Shown here in pieces: positions 54,204 through 62,818 of a DNA stretch of 64,000 nucleotides. The position numbers and the translations under genes are program-made. Source of the stretch: Geobacillus jurassicus NBRC 107829 (GTDB taxonomy: Bacteria; Bacillota; Bacilli; Bacillales; Anoxybacillaceae); the NCBI RefSeq assembly GCF_001544315.1, contig NZ_BCQG01000002.1, positions 1-64,000 of the forward strand, in the 5' to 3' direction. Within the stretch, counting starts at the first letter, position 1. Every line of letters starts with the position of its first letter. A model generated the notes under the pieces. That model saw only the letters and a list, made by a program, of their open reading frames with translations. It searched no databases and had not been told where the DNA came from.

Positions 54204-54547
54204 CTCCCTTTCCCCCTTTTACTTCCCCCCGATGCGGCGCGCCGCCCGCGAATGCCGCGAACGAGCAGCACCCAGTACCCGATCATGTACAGAAACAGCG
54301 CAAGCGACAGCCACGCCCACCATTGCCCTTCGATGAGGGATTGTTGCCAGTAGGCGAACTCATCAACGTCGACTCTGGCGATCGTGTGGAAGTTGTTGAG
54401 AAAAAACAACGGCACGGCAAGCACGGCCGCCAACGAATACGGGCGGCGAATCGTTCCCACCATGAGCGCCGCCACGCCGGCGATGAACGTGGCGATGCCT
54501 ATAGCCCAGTATACAATCGACATCCATAACGGCATGCTCGGTCCCAT
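54161..54547 (-). CDS. Four-helix membrane protein, short paralogue of the 54564-55952 gene
   Basis: About 128 aa. MGPSMPLWMSIVYWAIGIAT, then a second helix, PYSLAAVLAVPLFFLNNFHT and QQSLIEGQWWAWLSLALFLY. The segment FLNNFHTIARVDVDEFAYWQ is nearly the same in the longer neighbour (FLNNFHTIARVGVDPFAYWQ), so one arose from the other by duplication. ATG 54547 follows GGGGG by 6 nt and matches the paralogue's start; ATG 54553 is also possible. The basic tail (RGIRGRRAASGGSKRGKG) is specific to this copy. Function unknown. Confidence 0.65.
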   Translation of the reverse strand: MGPSMPLWMSIVYWAIGIATFIAGVAALMVGTIRRPYSLAAVLAVPLFFLNNFHTIARVDVDEFAYWQQSLIEGQWWAWLSLALFLYMIGYWVLLVRGIRGRRAASGGSKRGKGRWSFAIMKSFGRFT

Positions 54548-54563
54548 CGTCATCCCCCTACTC

Positions 54564-55952
54564 CTATTGTATTTCATCCATCACGTGAAATGTCTGCAAG
54601 TTGTGCTTCTGCTTCGGCACGGCAAACTTGGCAGCGAGTTGGCCTGTACGAAGATGGAAAATGTTCATTTCTCCGGCATCGTCGGCCTTGTCTCCTTCCT
54701 GCGGCTCAAACAATGCATACACATAGTCGCCGTGAAACCGCGCTTCCCAGTATACCGACGGCAGCTCATGCTTCTCCATCACCTTAAACTGATCGTTCAG
54801 CGCAAGCCATCCCGACTTTCCTCTCTGGACATAGCTTACCCACAGCGTGTCTCCCTTCACGTAAAGCTGATCGAACTGCGTCTCCTCTCGCCCCATGTCC
54901 CAATATATCACTCGCCATGAATGCGGATCCACGATGGTGAGGCGAGGTTTCGTGGCGATGACAAGGTGGTCGTGAAAGACCGCCATGGAGCGCGCGAAGG
55001 ACGTAAGCAACGAAATTTCCTTCACTACGGAACCGCGCTGATCCAGCACATACAATACACCTTGCTCCTTTTCCATCACATCAGCAAACACATAGAAATG
55101 CGGCTCTGCGCGCAAAACTTGAAGAACGTAAGGAGGGAACCGCTTCGAAAACAGCAATTTTCCCCCTTTCCGGACTTCTAGTTTATGGGTGTTGACATCT
55201 TGATTCAGCGATCGAATCTCCCACTCACCCTCCAGCGAGGCAAACGAAAGAGGGCTGGAGACCGCTTCTTGATCGACCAATGTCCATGTGTCTCGATTCA
55301 GTCGATAGACATGCCGTCCCGCATAATCTGACCACAACAACAGTTCCTTCGTCGATGAACCATGCGAAAGCTGGGACACCCCCACAGCTTGCAGCGTCAC
55401 CACGTTGCGCACGTGCGGTCCATCCGTCTCCACGATATACGAATCTCGCGCAAACGGGTGAGAATACAAAAAGAAGATGCGTCCGGGCGGTTCGTTCGCT
55501 GAGCGACCCTCAGACGGCTCATACGCCCGCACCGAGGAAACGACGGAATCATCCAAGCTCTGCACCCCATACACGATGACAGGCGCGGCGGCCGCCAGCA
55601 CCACCCATATCCATCTTTGCCGCTTCCACCAAGCCTGCCCTTCCTTTTGGCCTCCTATGCGCTGGACAAGCCATCCCCAATACCAGACGATGAAAAGAAA
55701 CAGCACAAGCGACAGCCATGCCCACCATTGCCCTTCCATGAGGGATTGCTGCCAGTAAGCGAACGGATCGACGCCGACCCTGGCGATGGTATGAAAATTG
55801 TTCAGAAAAAAGAGCAGCACCGCAAGCACCACAGCGAGCGAATACAAGCGGCGGACCGTTCCTTTCACCAGCATCGCCACACCGACAATCAATGTGGCAA
55901 TGCACATAATGTAGTACAACATGGACATCCATAGCGGCGCACTCGGGCCCAT
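54564..55952 (-). CDS. Membrane protein with a beta-propeller-like C-terminal domain
   Basis: About 462 aa. The N-terminal ~120 residues are a four-helix membrane domain paralogous to the neighbouring short protein (MGPSAPLWMSMLYYIMCIAT; NNFHTIARVGVDPFAYWQQS). A fifth helix (WIWVVLAAAAPVIVYGVQSL) leads to ~310 extracytoplasmic residues of repeated beta-rich segments (RIFFLYSHPFARDSYIVETD, FYVFADVMEKEQGVLYVLDQ, LTIVDPHSWRVIYWDMGREE), which look like propeller blades. ATG 55952 follows AAAGGGG. No function assigned. Probably co-transcribed with the two genes downstream. Confidence 0.6.
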   Translation of the reverse strand: MGPSAPLWMSMLYYIMCIATLIVGVAMLVKGTVRRLYSLAVVLAVLLFFLNNFHTIARVGVDPFAYWQQSLMEGQWWAWLSLVLFLFIVWYWGWLVQRIGGQKEGQAWWKRQRWIWVVLAAAAPVIVYGVQSLDDSVVSSVRAYEPSEGRSANEPPGRIFFLYSHPFARDSYIVETDGPHVRNVVTLQAVGVSQLSHGSSTKELLLWSDYAGRHVYRLNRDTWTLVDQEAVSSPLSFASLEGEWEIRSLNQDVNTHKLEVRKGGKLLFSKRFPPYVLQVLRAEPHFYVFADVMEKEQGVLYVLDQRGSVVKEISLLTSFARSMAVFHDHLVIATKPRLTIVDPHSWRVIYWDMGREETQFDQLYVKGDTLWVSYVQRGKSGWLALNDQFKVMEKHELPSVYWEARFHGDYVYALFEPQEGDKADDAGEMNIFHLRTGQLAAKFAVPKQKHNLQTFHVMDEIQ

Positions 55953-56147
55953 TTCAAATCCCCTTTCATCCGTAATGATGGCCATATTCGATGAGAACCA
56001 AAAGAGTTCCTTCCTGTTAGAACGATGTTCCCTTCCTCCGTGAGGGAGCGGTTACTCAAACTCCCCACGCCCCTTGCTTACAACGTCAAAACCCGCAAAT
56101 CCGCGCGTTTCCTTCAGCCGAGGGGATGGGTGGATAAAATATAGAAG

Positions 56148-56186
56148 GGCATAACCATTATATGGATGATATGCCCTTCTACACGT
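56148..56186 (-). terminator. Terminator of the secreted papain-like gene
   Basis: On the minus strand AGAAGGGCATA pairs with TATGCCCTTCT, followed by ATATTTTAT. Confidence 0.75.
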
Positions 56187-56213
56187 TCATAGGAATATAT
56201 CCCATAAATTCTT

Positions 56214-56939
56214 TTAGTTGCTGCTGGCATAGGTAATGGTCTCGGGGTCTTGATCCAAGTCGGACGGGGTTACAATAATGCCTCCATCGTCATCTAGGTC
56301 AAATCCTCGATTCTCCCACGCTTTCCACACGAGCAACGAGCAATACCATTTTGATGATTGATTTTTGGTTGCCGTTAGACTATACGGCTCGCCGATTTGC
56401 GCTCTAGCATACGATTGAGCTGATGTATAATCCTCTCCCATTGCCCCTTTCACCCAAAGGGCTTTCCATGTTTTAAAACGTATTTTCCAATTGTTAACGT
56501 AGTAGCGCACGCCATCTCCTGGCCAAGCCTCAATGATATAGTCACCGTCCCACCGGACGATAGCAGCATGTCCGTGATTCCATCCAGAACTTTCGCTATC
56601 ATAGGTGATCAAGATATCCCCTTTTGTCCCCAATGCACCGCTTGAAGAAAGCGTTGATATTCCTTGAACCCGTTGCTGGCTGACAACTTGATTATATTTG
56701 TCAGGAGCGTTTTTTCTCATCCATTCTATTTCTTTCTTCACTGCTTCTTGATCAACAGGTTCATTGATTAAATTTACGATTTCTTGCCGCTCTTCTCGTT
56801 GTTTCTTTTCCATCTCTTGTTCGATTTGGATCTTCGCCTTATTCACTTGCGCATCTCCCCGAGCGTACGCCATCGGAACTCCTGAGGTGCCAATGAGGCC
56901 TAAAGCTACAATCGAAGAAAGCAGGAAAGACTTCTTCAT
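56214..56939 (-). CDS. Secreted permuted papain-like amidase (YiiX/YycO type)
   Basis: About 241 aa with a signal peptide (KKSFLLSSIVALGLIGTSGV, then PMAYARG). The C-terminal domain has GDILITYDSESSGWNHGHAA with the catalytic His in HGHAAIV and YCSLLVWKAWENRGFDLD with the catalytic Cys; in permuted papain folds the His comes first, as here. A helical stretch rich in Lys and Glu (about 35-95) links them. It may cleave peptides or amides in the cell wall. ATG 56939 follows AAAGGAGG at a rather long distance. Composition is more A/T-rich than the neighbours, so it may be acquired. Confidence 0.75.
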   Translation of the reverse strand: MKKSFLLSSIVALGLIGTSGVPMAYARGDAQVNKAKIQIEQEMEKKQREERQEIVNLINEPVDQEAVKKEIEWMRKNAPDKYNQVVSQQRVQGISTLSSSGALGTKGDILITYDSESSGWNHGHAAIVRWDGDYIIEAWPGDGVRYYVNNWKIRFKTWKALWVKGAMGEDYTSAQSYARAQIGEPYSLTATKNQSSKWYCSLLVWKAWENRGFDLDDDGGIIVTPSDLDQDPETITYASSN

Positions 56940-57068
56940 AAAATACAAATACCTCCTTTAATTTTATATTTTTACAATTAAAATTTTATTAGAAATTAAA
57001 AAAAAAGAGTCTTCATTACCATTTAAAACATATTAATATATTCGCAAAAATAAAAAAATATCTAACAT
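56940..57068. other. AT-rich intergenic region
   Basis: Very A/T-rich DNA upstream of the secreted papain-like gene. It probably holds that gene's promoter, but several overlapping TA-rich hexamers prevent a definite call. No ORF. Confidence 0.35.
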
Positions 57069-57304
57069 TTATCCATCTACACTTAGATATAGAGAGACGT
57101 CGGAGCATCCATCCTGCGGTTCGGTTGCGTTGTGGTGACAGCCAACAAAGGCATTCGGGGGAACATCATTTCCAACAGCGTTATAGTTTTGGCCGCGGGC
57201 CAACTCGCATGGTGGGCACATGTATTCTGCGGGCTCTTACAAGAAGAGGATTGTTGACGATACAGATCCGCGTTTCTATCCTTCACCTTGCGCAAGCACT
57301 TCAC
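57069..57304 (-). pseudogene. Possible frameshifted small cysteine-rich gene
   Basis: On the minus strand one frame reads KCLRKVKDRNADLYRQQSSS, then CKSPQN, after which the neighbouring frame continues sensibly: EYMCPPCELARGQNYNAVGN, DVPPNAFVGCHHNATEPQDG, then CSDVSLYLSVDG before a TAA at 57069-57071. Together they would give a ~75-residue protein with five or six Cys. No start with a convincing ribosome-binding site and no known family. This may be a decayed gene or coincidence. Confidence 0.25.
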
Positions 57305-57352
57305 AAAAAAATCGCCTCTTCCCCACTGATTCGCTGGGAAAGAGGCGATGTC
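57305..57352 (-). terminator. Terminator of the HtrA-type protease gene
   Basis: On the minus strand ATCGCCTCTTTCCC pairs with GGGGAAGAGGCGAT, followed by TTTTTTG. Confidence 0.9.
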
Positions 57353-57354
57353 TT

Positions 57355-58560
57355 CTACGACTGGCTGCTGTCTCTCGCTTTTAAGGTGACGGACACGGTC
57401 GTCTCAAATCCATCGCGGTAGACGGTCATTTTAATGCGATCCCCGACCGATGTTTTCGTGTACAAATATTTGCGCAACGCGCTGACGCTGTCGATTTTCT
57501 CACCGTTGATCGCTGTGATGACGTCCTTTGATTTGAGACCGGCTTCCGCGGCTGGGGAGAACGGTTCGACGGACGTGATAGCCGCCCCGCTTGTGATGTT
57601 CGACGGCAACTTCAATTCATTTGTGCGGACGTCATCGGACAAATCCGCCACATCAACGAGCTGGACGCCGAGGTACGGACGTTTGATTTTCCCATCTTTC
57701 ATCAGCTGCTCGACGATCGGTTTGACGTTTTCGCTCGGAATGGCAAAGCCGAGTCCTTCCACGCCTGTTTCGGCGATTTTCATGCTGTTGATGCCGATCA
57801 CTTGGCCCGCGCTGTTGATGAGCGCGCCGCCGCTGTTGCCTGGGTTAATGGCGGCGTCGGTTTGGATGACGTCGATTTCCCAATCGCCTGCTGACGTCGA
57901 GACGGGCATCGTCCGTTTGCCGCTGACGATCCCTTCGGTGACCGTCCGCGACAGATCCAAGCCGAGCGGGTTGCCGATCGCCGCGACAGGCTCGCCGATT
58001 TTCACCTTCGACGAGTCGCCGAAGCTCGCCACTTTCGTCACGCCTTCAGCGGGGATTTTCAAGACGGCAAGGTCAGTGAGTGCATCCGCGCCGACGATCT
58101 CGGCTTTCACTTTTTTCCCGTTCGCGAGCGCCACTTCGACTTTGTTCGCGCCTTCAATGACATGGTTGTTCGTTACAATGTAGGCGGCATTGCCGTCTTT
58201 TTTGAAAATCACGCCTGAGCCCGTCCCCGCTTCCGTATCTTGCGCTTGCTCCGAGAAAAAGTCGACTTGCTTTTGAATGTTGACAACGCCAACCACCGCA
58301 TCCGCCACGTTGTTAATGGCGGCGATCATGTTCGTGTTGACGTTCGCCGTCGGCTGCAGCGGCAGCGCCTCGCTTTTCGCCGCCGCTTCGGTTGCGGCGT
58401 TTTCGGAATTGGCTTCGCTGTGAATCCATTTCGGCGCCACATACCACGTCGCCGCGCTCCCGATCACCGCCCCCGCGACGGAAGCGGCGAGCCACGACAT
58501 GAAACGGCCGCGTCGTTTCGGCTGCGGCGTTGGAGTTGGTTCAAACGGCATCATGTCCAT
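57355..58560 (-). CDS. HtrA/DegP-type serine protease with PDZ domain
   Basis: A 401-residue membrane-anchored quality-control protease. One transmembrane helix near the N-terminus (FMSWLAASVAGAVIGSAATW). Trypsin-like domain with His in TNNHVIEG, Asp in DALTDLAVLK and Ser in NPGNSGGAL. PDZ domain at the C-terminus (SPAAEAGLKSKDVITAINGE). It degrades misfolded exported proteins outside the membrane. ATG 58560 is behind GGAGGAG. Upstream lies a TTTTCAC-type repeat at 58628-58645 shared with neighbouring envelope genes, suggesting stress control. Confidence 0.93.
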   Translation of the reverse strand: MDMMPFEPTPTPQPKRRGRFMSWLAASVAGAVIGSAATWYVAPKWIHSEANSENAATEAAAKSEALPLQPTANVNTNMIAAINNVADAVVGVVNIQKQVDFFSEQAQDTEAGTGSGVIFKKDGNAAYIVTNNHVIEGANKVEVALANGKKVKAEIVGADALTDLAVLKIPAEGVTKVASFGDSSKVKIGEPVAAIGNPLGLDLSRTVTEGIVSGKRTMPVSTSAGDWEIDVIQTDAAINPGNSGGALINSAGQVIGINSMKIAETGVEGLGFAIPSENVKPIVEQLMKDGKIKRPYLGVQLVDVADLSDDVRTNELKLPSNITSGAAITSVEPFSPAAEAGLKSKDVITAINGEKIDSVSALRKYLYTKTSVGDRIKMTVYRDGFETTVSVTLKARDSSQS

Positions 58561-58627
58561 GGTTCATCTCCTCCTTCATGATCCCTAATCGGATATGCGG
58601 CATCTTTGAGCGAATGGCCGCCAAGCA

Positions 58628-58645
58628 GTGAAAAGGCGGGGAAAA
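58628..58645 (-). promoter_or_regulatory. Degenerate TTTTCAC repeat upstream of the HtrA gene
   Basis: On the minus strand TTTTCCC, 4 nt, TTTTCAC. It has the same spacing as the boxes at 59212-59229, 59263-59280 and 62819-62836, with one changed half-site base. A good -10 at the expected 10-11 nt distance is not seen, so the call is tentative. Confidence 0.35.
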
Positions 58646-58749
58646 CACCACCGTGCTGCCTGCGTCCATCGGCCTCGCATAAAGAGAAGACCAGCGGCGT
58701 CGCTTCTTCCGGTTGTTCCGATGCATCATTCCATCCCTTCCTCCATGGG

Positions 58750-59163
58750 TTAGGTCGTCTCCGACGCTGGCGTCATCCGCTTCTGCTTCCGCTTCCGCCC
58801 CGCTGCGAGCGTGCGGATCGGCAAGAAAATCCCCGTCGCGGTCAAGACGATCATCGCCACCGCCGCGACATCAACCGCCCAACGGATGTCGAGCGAGCCG
58901 AGGCGCCCTTCGTGCAACTGGCGGACGAACATCATGAGCGACGATCCTCCTCCCTCAGCGCGCGGCGCCATCGGGGCCGTGGACGCTCCTGCCCCCGTTC
59001 CGAACGACGACATTCCCTCCTGCACGGCGCGATGCATCTCGCCGCGCTCTGTCTGGCCGATGAGCCACGGCTCCGATAGAAGGAGCCCCGTCACCGCCTC
59101 GACCAGCAAAAAGATTGAACTGATGAGCCCAATCCAAAGATGCAAATTCCGCATTTTTCTCAT
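58750..59163 (-). CDS. PepSY-associated TM domain protein
   Basis: A 137-residue membrane protein. RKMRNLHLWIGLISSIFLLV, then EAVTGLLLSEPWL is the HLWxGLxxxxFLLxxxxTGxLL pattern of PepSY-associated helices. A second helix (DVAAVAMIVLTATGIFLPIR) is near the C-terminus, with a Gly/Ser/Ala-rich outer loop between. ATG 59163 follows AAAGGAGG. It is transcribed divergently from the two-component system, and both directions carry the same TTTTCAC repeat, so it is probably a target of that system. Confidence 0.75.
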   Translation of the reverse strand: MRKMRNLHLWIGLISSIFLLVEAVTGLLLSEPWLIGQTERGEMHRAVQEGMSSFGTGAGASTAPMAPRAEGGGSSLMMFVRQLHEGRLGSLDIRWAVDVAAVAMIVLTATGIFLPIRTLAAGRKRKQKRMTPASETT

Positions 59164-59195
59164 CGTCGTTTTCCTCCTTTACCTCTTCGTCCATC

Positions 59196-59229
59196 ATGAT
59201 AGCCAAGGAAAGTGAAAAAATGGTGAAAA
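59196..59229 (-). promoter_or_regulatory. Promoter and response-regulator box of the PepSY-type gene
   Basis: On the minus strand TTTTCAC, 4 nt, TTTTCAC (plus 59212-59229), then 10 nt and a -10 box TATCAT (59196-59201). No consensus -35 is present, so an activator bound at the repeat could replace it. Confidence 0.6.
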
Positions 59230-59262
59230 TCCGCACTCCTCCGCACAAAGAAACGCGCCGCG

Positions 59263-59297
59263 TTTTCACCGTTTTTTCACGAATGATTTGGTATGAT
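59263..59297 (+). promoter_or_regulatory. Promoter and response-regulator box of the two-component operon
   Basis: TTTTCAC (59263-59269), 4 nt, TTTTCAC (59274-59280), then 11 nt and TATGAT (59292-59297). It mirrors the divergent box at 59212-59229 and suits autoregulation by the OmpR-type regulator encoded next. Confidence 0.6.
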
Positions 59298-59331
59298 AAG
59301 AAGGAAGAAAGGCGGAACGGGAGGAGTGACA

Positions 59332-59994
59332 ATGAAAATTTTGCTTGCCGAGGACGATCTTCACCTTGGGGAGCTGATCGTTCATTTATTGAAAAAGAAA
59401 GGCATCGACCATATCGATTGGGTGCAGGAAGGGGAAGACGCGTACGACTACGCCATGGCGGAGTTTTACGATGTCGTCGTGCTCGATTGGATGCTTCCGA
59501 ACGGCGATGGGGTGGACATTTGCCGCCGCCTGCGGCAAAACGGCTATACAGGCGCGATTTTGATGCTGACGGCGAAAGACGCCGTCCACGACCGCGTCAC
59601 AGGGCTTGAGGCGGGGGCAGACGATTACTTGGTCAAGCCGTTTGAAATCGACGAGCTCGTCGCGCGGCTCAAAGCGCTCGCCCGGCGGACGTTCGTCCCG
59701 CTTCAAGAGGAAAAAGTGGCGTTTCACGGCTTCACGTTGAACCGGACCAGCCATACGCTCCACCGCGGCGACGAAGAGATTTTCCTCACCCCGCGCGAGT
59801 TCCAGCTCCTGGACTTGCTCGTGCAAAACCAAGGGCAAGTCGTGCCGCGCGAGACGATGTTGGACCGCGTCTGGGGGTGGGACGCCGATGTGTCGATGAA
59901 AACGATCGATGCGACGATCAAGCTGTTGCGCAAGAAATTGAAAGACGACGTCATCCAAACCGTTCGAGGAGTGGGGTATAAAATTGAAAAATAA
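59332..59994 (+). CDS. OmpR/PhoB-family response regulator
   Basis: A 220-residue regulator. Receiver domain: MKILLAEDDLHLGELIVHLL with the acidic pocket, phospho-acceptor Asp in VVVLDWMLPNGDGVDICRRL and the Lys in DDYLVKPFE. C-terminal winged helix with LTPREFQLLDLLVQNQGQVV and TIDATIKLLRKKLKDD. ATG 59332 follows GGGAGGAG. OmpR-family dimers bind direct repeats with about 11-bp periodicity, which fits the TTTTCAC repeats found upstream of this gene and neighbouring envelope genes. Overlaps the kinase gene by 11 nt. Confidence 0.93.
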   Translation: MKILLAEDDLHLGELIVHLLKKKGIDHIDWVQEGEDAYDYAMAEFYDVVVLDWMLPNGDGVDICRRLRQNGYTGAILMLTAKDAVHDRVTGLEAGADDYLVKPFEIDELVARLKALARRTFVPLQEEKVAFHGFTLNRTSHTLHRGDEEIFLTPREFQLLDLLVQNQGQVVPRETMLDRVWGWDADVSMKTIDATIKLLRKKLKDDVIQTVRGVGYKIEK

Positions 59995-61357
59995 CTGGAG
60001 CGAATGGCGCGGCTGGCTGCGCCGCTTAGGAAGCGCCGACTTGTTCCGCCGCGCCCATTGGCGGCTGACGGCGCTCTATAGCGGCATTTTCACCTTGTTT
60101 CTCGCCTTGTTTGTCATGATCGCCGCCGCGTTGTTTTATTGGATCGCCACATCTGACCAAGAGCGGCGCATCAGCCGCCTCGCCGAGCAAGAGGCGAATA
60201 CGATCGAACAAGTGATGCTCAAGCAAAGCAGCTTCGACTTGTTTGATGAGGAAAATGTCATTTTGTTAAGCGAAGACCAGCTCTTTTTCTACGTCATCAG
60301 CCCGGACGGGGGCTTGCTGGCGGGGGATGAAGTCCACCCACGCCTGCGCCCGTACTTTTTAAACGCCTTATCCCATCTCAAGGCAAATGAGCGCACCCCC
60401 GTCTACATAAACGTCTCTTTGCCGGAACATATGCCCGGCCTCGCGCGCGAGGCGGCCCGCGACTGGCGCGTGCTCGCCGCCGCCCGCCCGCTCGTCATTC
60501 ACGGCGATTTCGCGGGCGTGCTGTATATCGGCATGGACGTCACGTCGTTTTTCGGCGTGTTCCATTGGCTGCTCATTGTCCTCATCGGCTTGGCCGTTTT
60601 GTTTCTTGCCGTCGGCGTCGCGCTCAGCTTCTTCATGTCCAAGCGCGCGCTTCTTCCGATTGAAGAGGCGTACGAGCGGCAGCGCCAGTTTGTCGCCGAC
60701 GCGTCGCATGAGCTGCGGACGCCCTTGAGCGTCGTTTTCTCATCCGTCGAGGCGCTGGCGCTCGAGGAAGACGTGACGAAAAACGACTTCGCCCGCCGCC
60801 TGCTCGACCGTCTGCGCGAGGAGCTGAAGCGGATCACGAAACTGATGAACGACTTGTTGACGCTCGCCCGCGCCGATGCAAAACATGCGGCGCTGGAGCT
60901 TTCAAAACAAACGTTCGATTTCCGCCCGCACGCCGAGCGCACGTTCCAGCTGATGTCGGAATTCGCGGCGAAAAAGCAGATCGCGATGCATTTTCACGCT
61001 CCCGAGCCAGCGATCGTCACCGCCGATCCGGACAAATTGACGCAGCTGTTGTACATTTTGCTTGACAACGCGATCAAATACACCCCAGAAGGCGGCGAGG
61101 TGACGCTGTCGATCCGCACCGAACCGAAGCAGCTTGTCCTTTCCGTCAAAGACACGGGCATCGGCATCCCCCCGGAAGACATCGGCCGCATTTTCGACCG
61201 CTTTTACCGCGTCGACAAAGCGCGCTCGCGCCAACAAGGCGGCCACGGCCTCGGGCTGTCGATCGCCAAATGGATCGTCGACGCCCACGGCGGCGCGATC
61301 CACGTCCACAGCCAACTCGGGCAAGGGACGGAGTTTCTCGTCCGTTTGCCTGCTTAG
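59984..61357 (+). CDS. Sensor histidine kinase
   Basis: A 457-residue kinase. First transmembrane helix about 34-56, an extracytoplasmic domain of ~130 residues, a second helix about 185-208, then HAMP-less linker, HisKA with the H-box FVADASHELRTPLSVVFSSV, N-box LLYILLDNAIKYTPEGGEV, G1 VKDTGIGIPPEDIGRIFDRF and G2 GGHGLGLSIAKWIV. The start is TTG at 59984 behind AGGAGTGGGG. It pairs with the response regulator; the signal is likely at the cell envelope given the neighbours. Confidence 0.93.
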   Translation: MKNNWSEWRGWLRRLGSADLFRRAHWRLTALYSGIFTLFLALFVMIAAALFYWIATSDQERRISRLAEQEANTIEQVMLKQSSFDLFDEENVILLSEDQLFFYVISPDGGLLAGDEVHPRLRPYFLNALSHLKANERTPVYINVSLPEHMPGLAREAARDWRVLAAARPLVIHGDFAGVLYIGMDVTSFFGVFHWLLIVLIGLAVLFLAVGVALSFFMSKRALLPIEEAYERQRQFVADASHELRTPLSVVFSSVEALALEEDVTKNDFARRLLDRLREELKRITKLMNDLLTLARADAKHAALELSKQTFDFRPHAERTFQLMSEFAAKKQIAMHFHAPEPAIVTADPDKLTQLLYILLDNAIKYTPEGGEVTLSIRTEPKQLVLSVKDTGIGIPPEDIGRIFDRFYRVDKARSRQQGGHGLGLSIAKWIVDAHGGAIHVHSQLGQGTEFLVRLPA

Positions 61358-61502
61358 ATGTTAGGGCGCGCTTGCCATTGGCAGGCGGCAAGGCGCTCGG
61401 GCTCTCCTCTTAATCGAGTAGAAGGGAGCGGCTCACCATACGACGTATAGCTCGCGTTCATTCCCGCCCAGTGAATGATGGGGATGACATCCATCATTAA
61501 GC

Positions 61503-61545
61503 ATCCCCAATCCCCCTCCAAAAAAGGGGGATTGGGGATTTATAT
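61503..61545 (+). terminator. Strong perfect hairpin downstream of the two-component operon
   Basis: ATCCCCAATCCCCC is perfectly complementary to GGGGGATTGGGGAT across a 9-nt loop. The T-run after it is short (TTAT), so termination may be inefficient. The rest of 61358-61615 shows no gene. Confidence 0.5.
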
Positions 61546-61615
61546 CCGCCCCTGATTCTACCGCACCTCTCCTTTGTGAGCTGGTGTTCAACCAATCCGT
61601 CGTGTTAAGCATTGC

Positions 61616-62026
61616 CTACTCCTTGAGCAAACTTTTCAATTCCGTTTCATACTTTGAAGGAACGCCCCCGCATTTTCCTGTTTTTTTATCGAAGATCATT
61701 GTATGATTTTTCTTAAACCAAATGTTGTAATTGAATAGCCTGTCCTTCGTTTTTGGATGTTCGAGCCAAAAACGATAGTCAGGTTGATGTCCATCGACTT
61801 AGGCCGTTTTTGACCATTCCACCAAATTCAAAATTTCTATTGTTCTATTTATTTTTCTTTTATCTCGAATTTCATGAATATCAGAAAAATCCCCGACTCT
61901 GCTTGTTACTCGAATGACTTCTGTTTCCTTGCGATTGAAATCTATTTTTGTGGATGTTTGAAAGAAAATAACTGCTCCGCATATGCATAAAAGAAGAATA
62001 GACAGCAAACCATAACGTTTCCTCAT
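61616..62026 (-). pseudogene. Membrane-anchored small protein gene interrupted by an in-frame stop
   Basis: ATG 62026 (after GAGGTG) opens MRKRYGLLSILLLCICGAVI, a signal anchor, then a soluble part to LNLVEWSKTA and a TAA at 61799-61801. The same frame continues without gap: VDGHQPDYRFWLEHPKTKDR, LFNYNIWFKKNHTMIFDKKT, then a Cys/Gly segment and LLKE before TAG at 61616-61618. A single CAA-to-TAA change would explain this. The continuation is clearly protein-like (alternating aromatic and charged residues), so the gene is probably inactivated. It resembles small YhfM-type proteins only loosely. Confidence 0.6.
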
Positions 62027-62267
62027 AGGGAATTCACCTCGCACGTACAAAGTTGGCATTGCCCAAACCATTCTTCGTATTCTTGAGTAAGGAATCATGT
62101 CGTTTCCTTAACCGATGATTCTTGAACGGTGAGACAGTTTCAGCTTTTAAAGAGGCAGGGGCACGTACGGCTATTCATCAGGGTCAGATATTTATTATCG
62201 AAAACCGATCAACTTAGGGTTCGTGTATTCACTTTATTAGGCGTTAGAACACGGCGCTCGGACTTTT
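62027..62267. other. Intergenic stretch, no gene recognised
   Basis: About 240 nt. Short open frames on the plus strand have no start or family. No repeat or RNA motif was found apart from the terminator that follows. Confidence 0.35.
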
Positions 62268-62305
62268 GAAGGAAAAGGCGCTCTAGGCAGACTGGGGCGC
62301 CTTTT
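62268..62305 (-). terminator. Terminator of the four-helix membrane protein gene
   Basis: On the minus strand AAAAGGCGC pairs with GCGCCTTTT, followed by CC then TTC; the U-rich arm itself helps. It can act in both directions. Confidence 0.6.
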
Positions 62306-62307
62306 GT

Positions 62308-62715
62308 TTACGACGGCCACATGAGCCACTTTACCGTTTTTTTCCAAAACGAAACGTTGCCCGCTGCTAGGCGATGCCACAAGTGGAGGGCGTTCATCAT
62401 CAGAAAATAAATCAACGCATTCATAACGGCATTGACATAGGGCATGACTAAGTCGGCAGCATCGCGAATTTCGATGGGAAACAGGCGGATGATGAGGACA
62501 GAGACTGCGATGATGAGGAACGAACCGACCAGAGCGCCGCCTAACCGCGCATGCGGATTCCATCGAATTCTCGCCAGGCCGACGATCAACGAGCCGATGG
62601 CAAATGCGAGAAACGAGCCGTACGCATAATATCCGACATTAAACGTTGGAAACAAAAAGGAAAACAACAACACCAACAAAGCGCCGCCCACATCAAGCCC
62701 ATACGACCGAACCAC
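62308..62715 (-). CDS. Small polytopic membrane protein, unknown function
   Basis: A 135-residue protein with about four transmembrane helices (ALLVLLFSFLFPTFNVGYYA, FLAFAIGSLIVGLARI, LGGALVGSFLIIAVSVLIIR, YVNAVMNALIYFLMMNALHL). No motif I recognise. The start is GTG at 62715 after GGGGGAGG. Divergent from the membrane protein-pspA operon. Confidence 0.6.
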   Translation of the reverse strand: MVRSYGLDVGGALLVLLFSFLFPTFNVGYYAYGSFLAFAIGSLIVGLARIRWNPHARLGGALVGSFLIIAVSVLIIRLFPIEIRDAADLVMPYVNAVMNALIYFLMMNALHLWHRLAAGNVSFWKKTVKWLMWPS

Positions 62716-62818
62716 GTCTTTCCTTCCTCCCCCACAATGTCATGCGAAAATCACCGTCCATCTTGCGCGGATCCCCCTAATGGATGATATGCGCAAAATT
62801 CCTTCAAAAAACATTCGC

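Noticed and set aside
55986-56147. Another IS605 right end (GAGGGAGCGG region)
   Set aside because: A short hairpin-like segment is present but no TnpB coding end or the shared GCGTTCAA terminus.
62100-62260. Plus-strand fragment ending RKPINLGFVYSLY as a gene remnant
   Set aside because: Too short and without family match or start signal.
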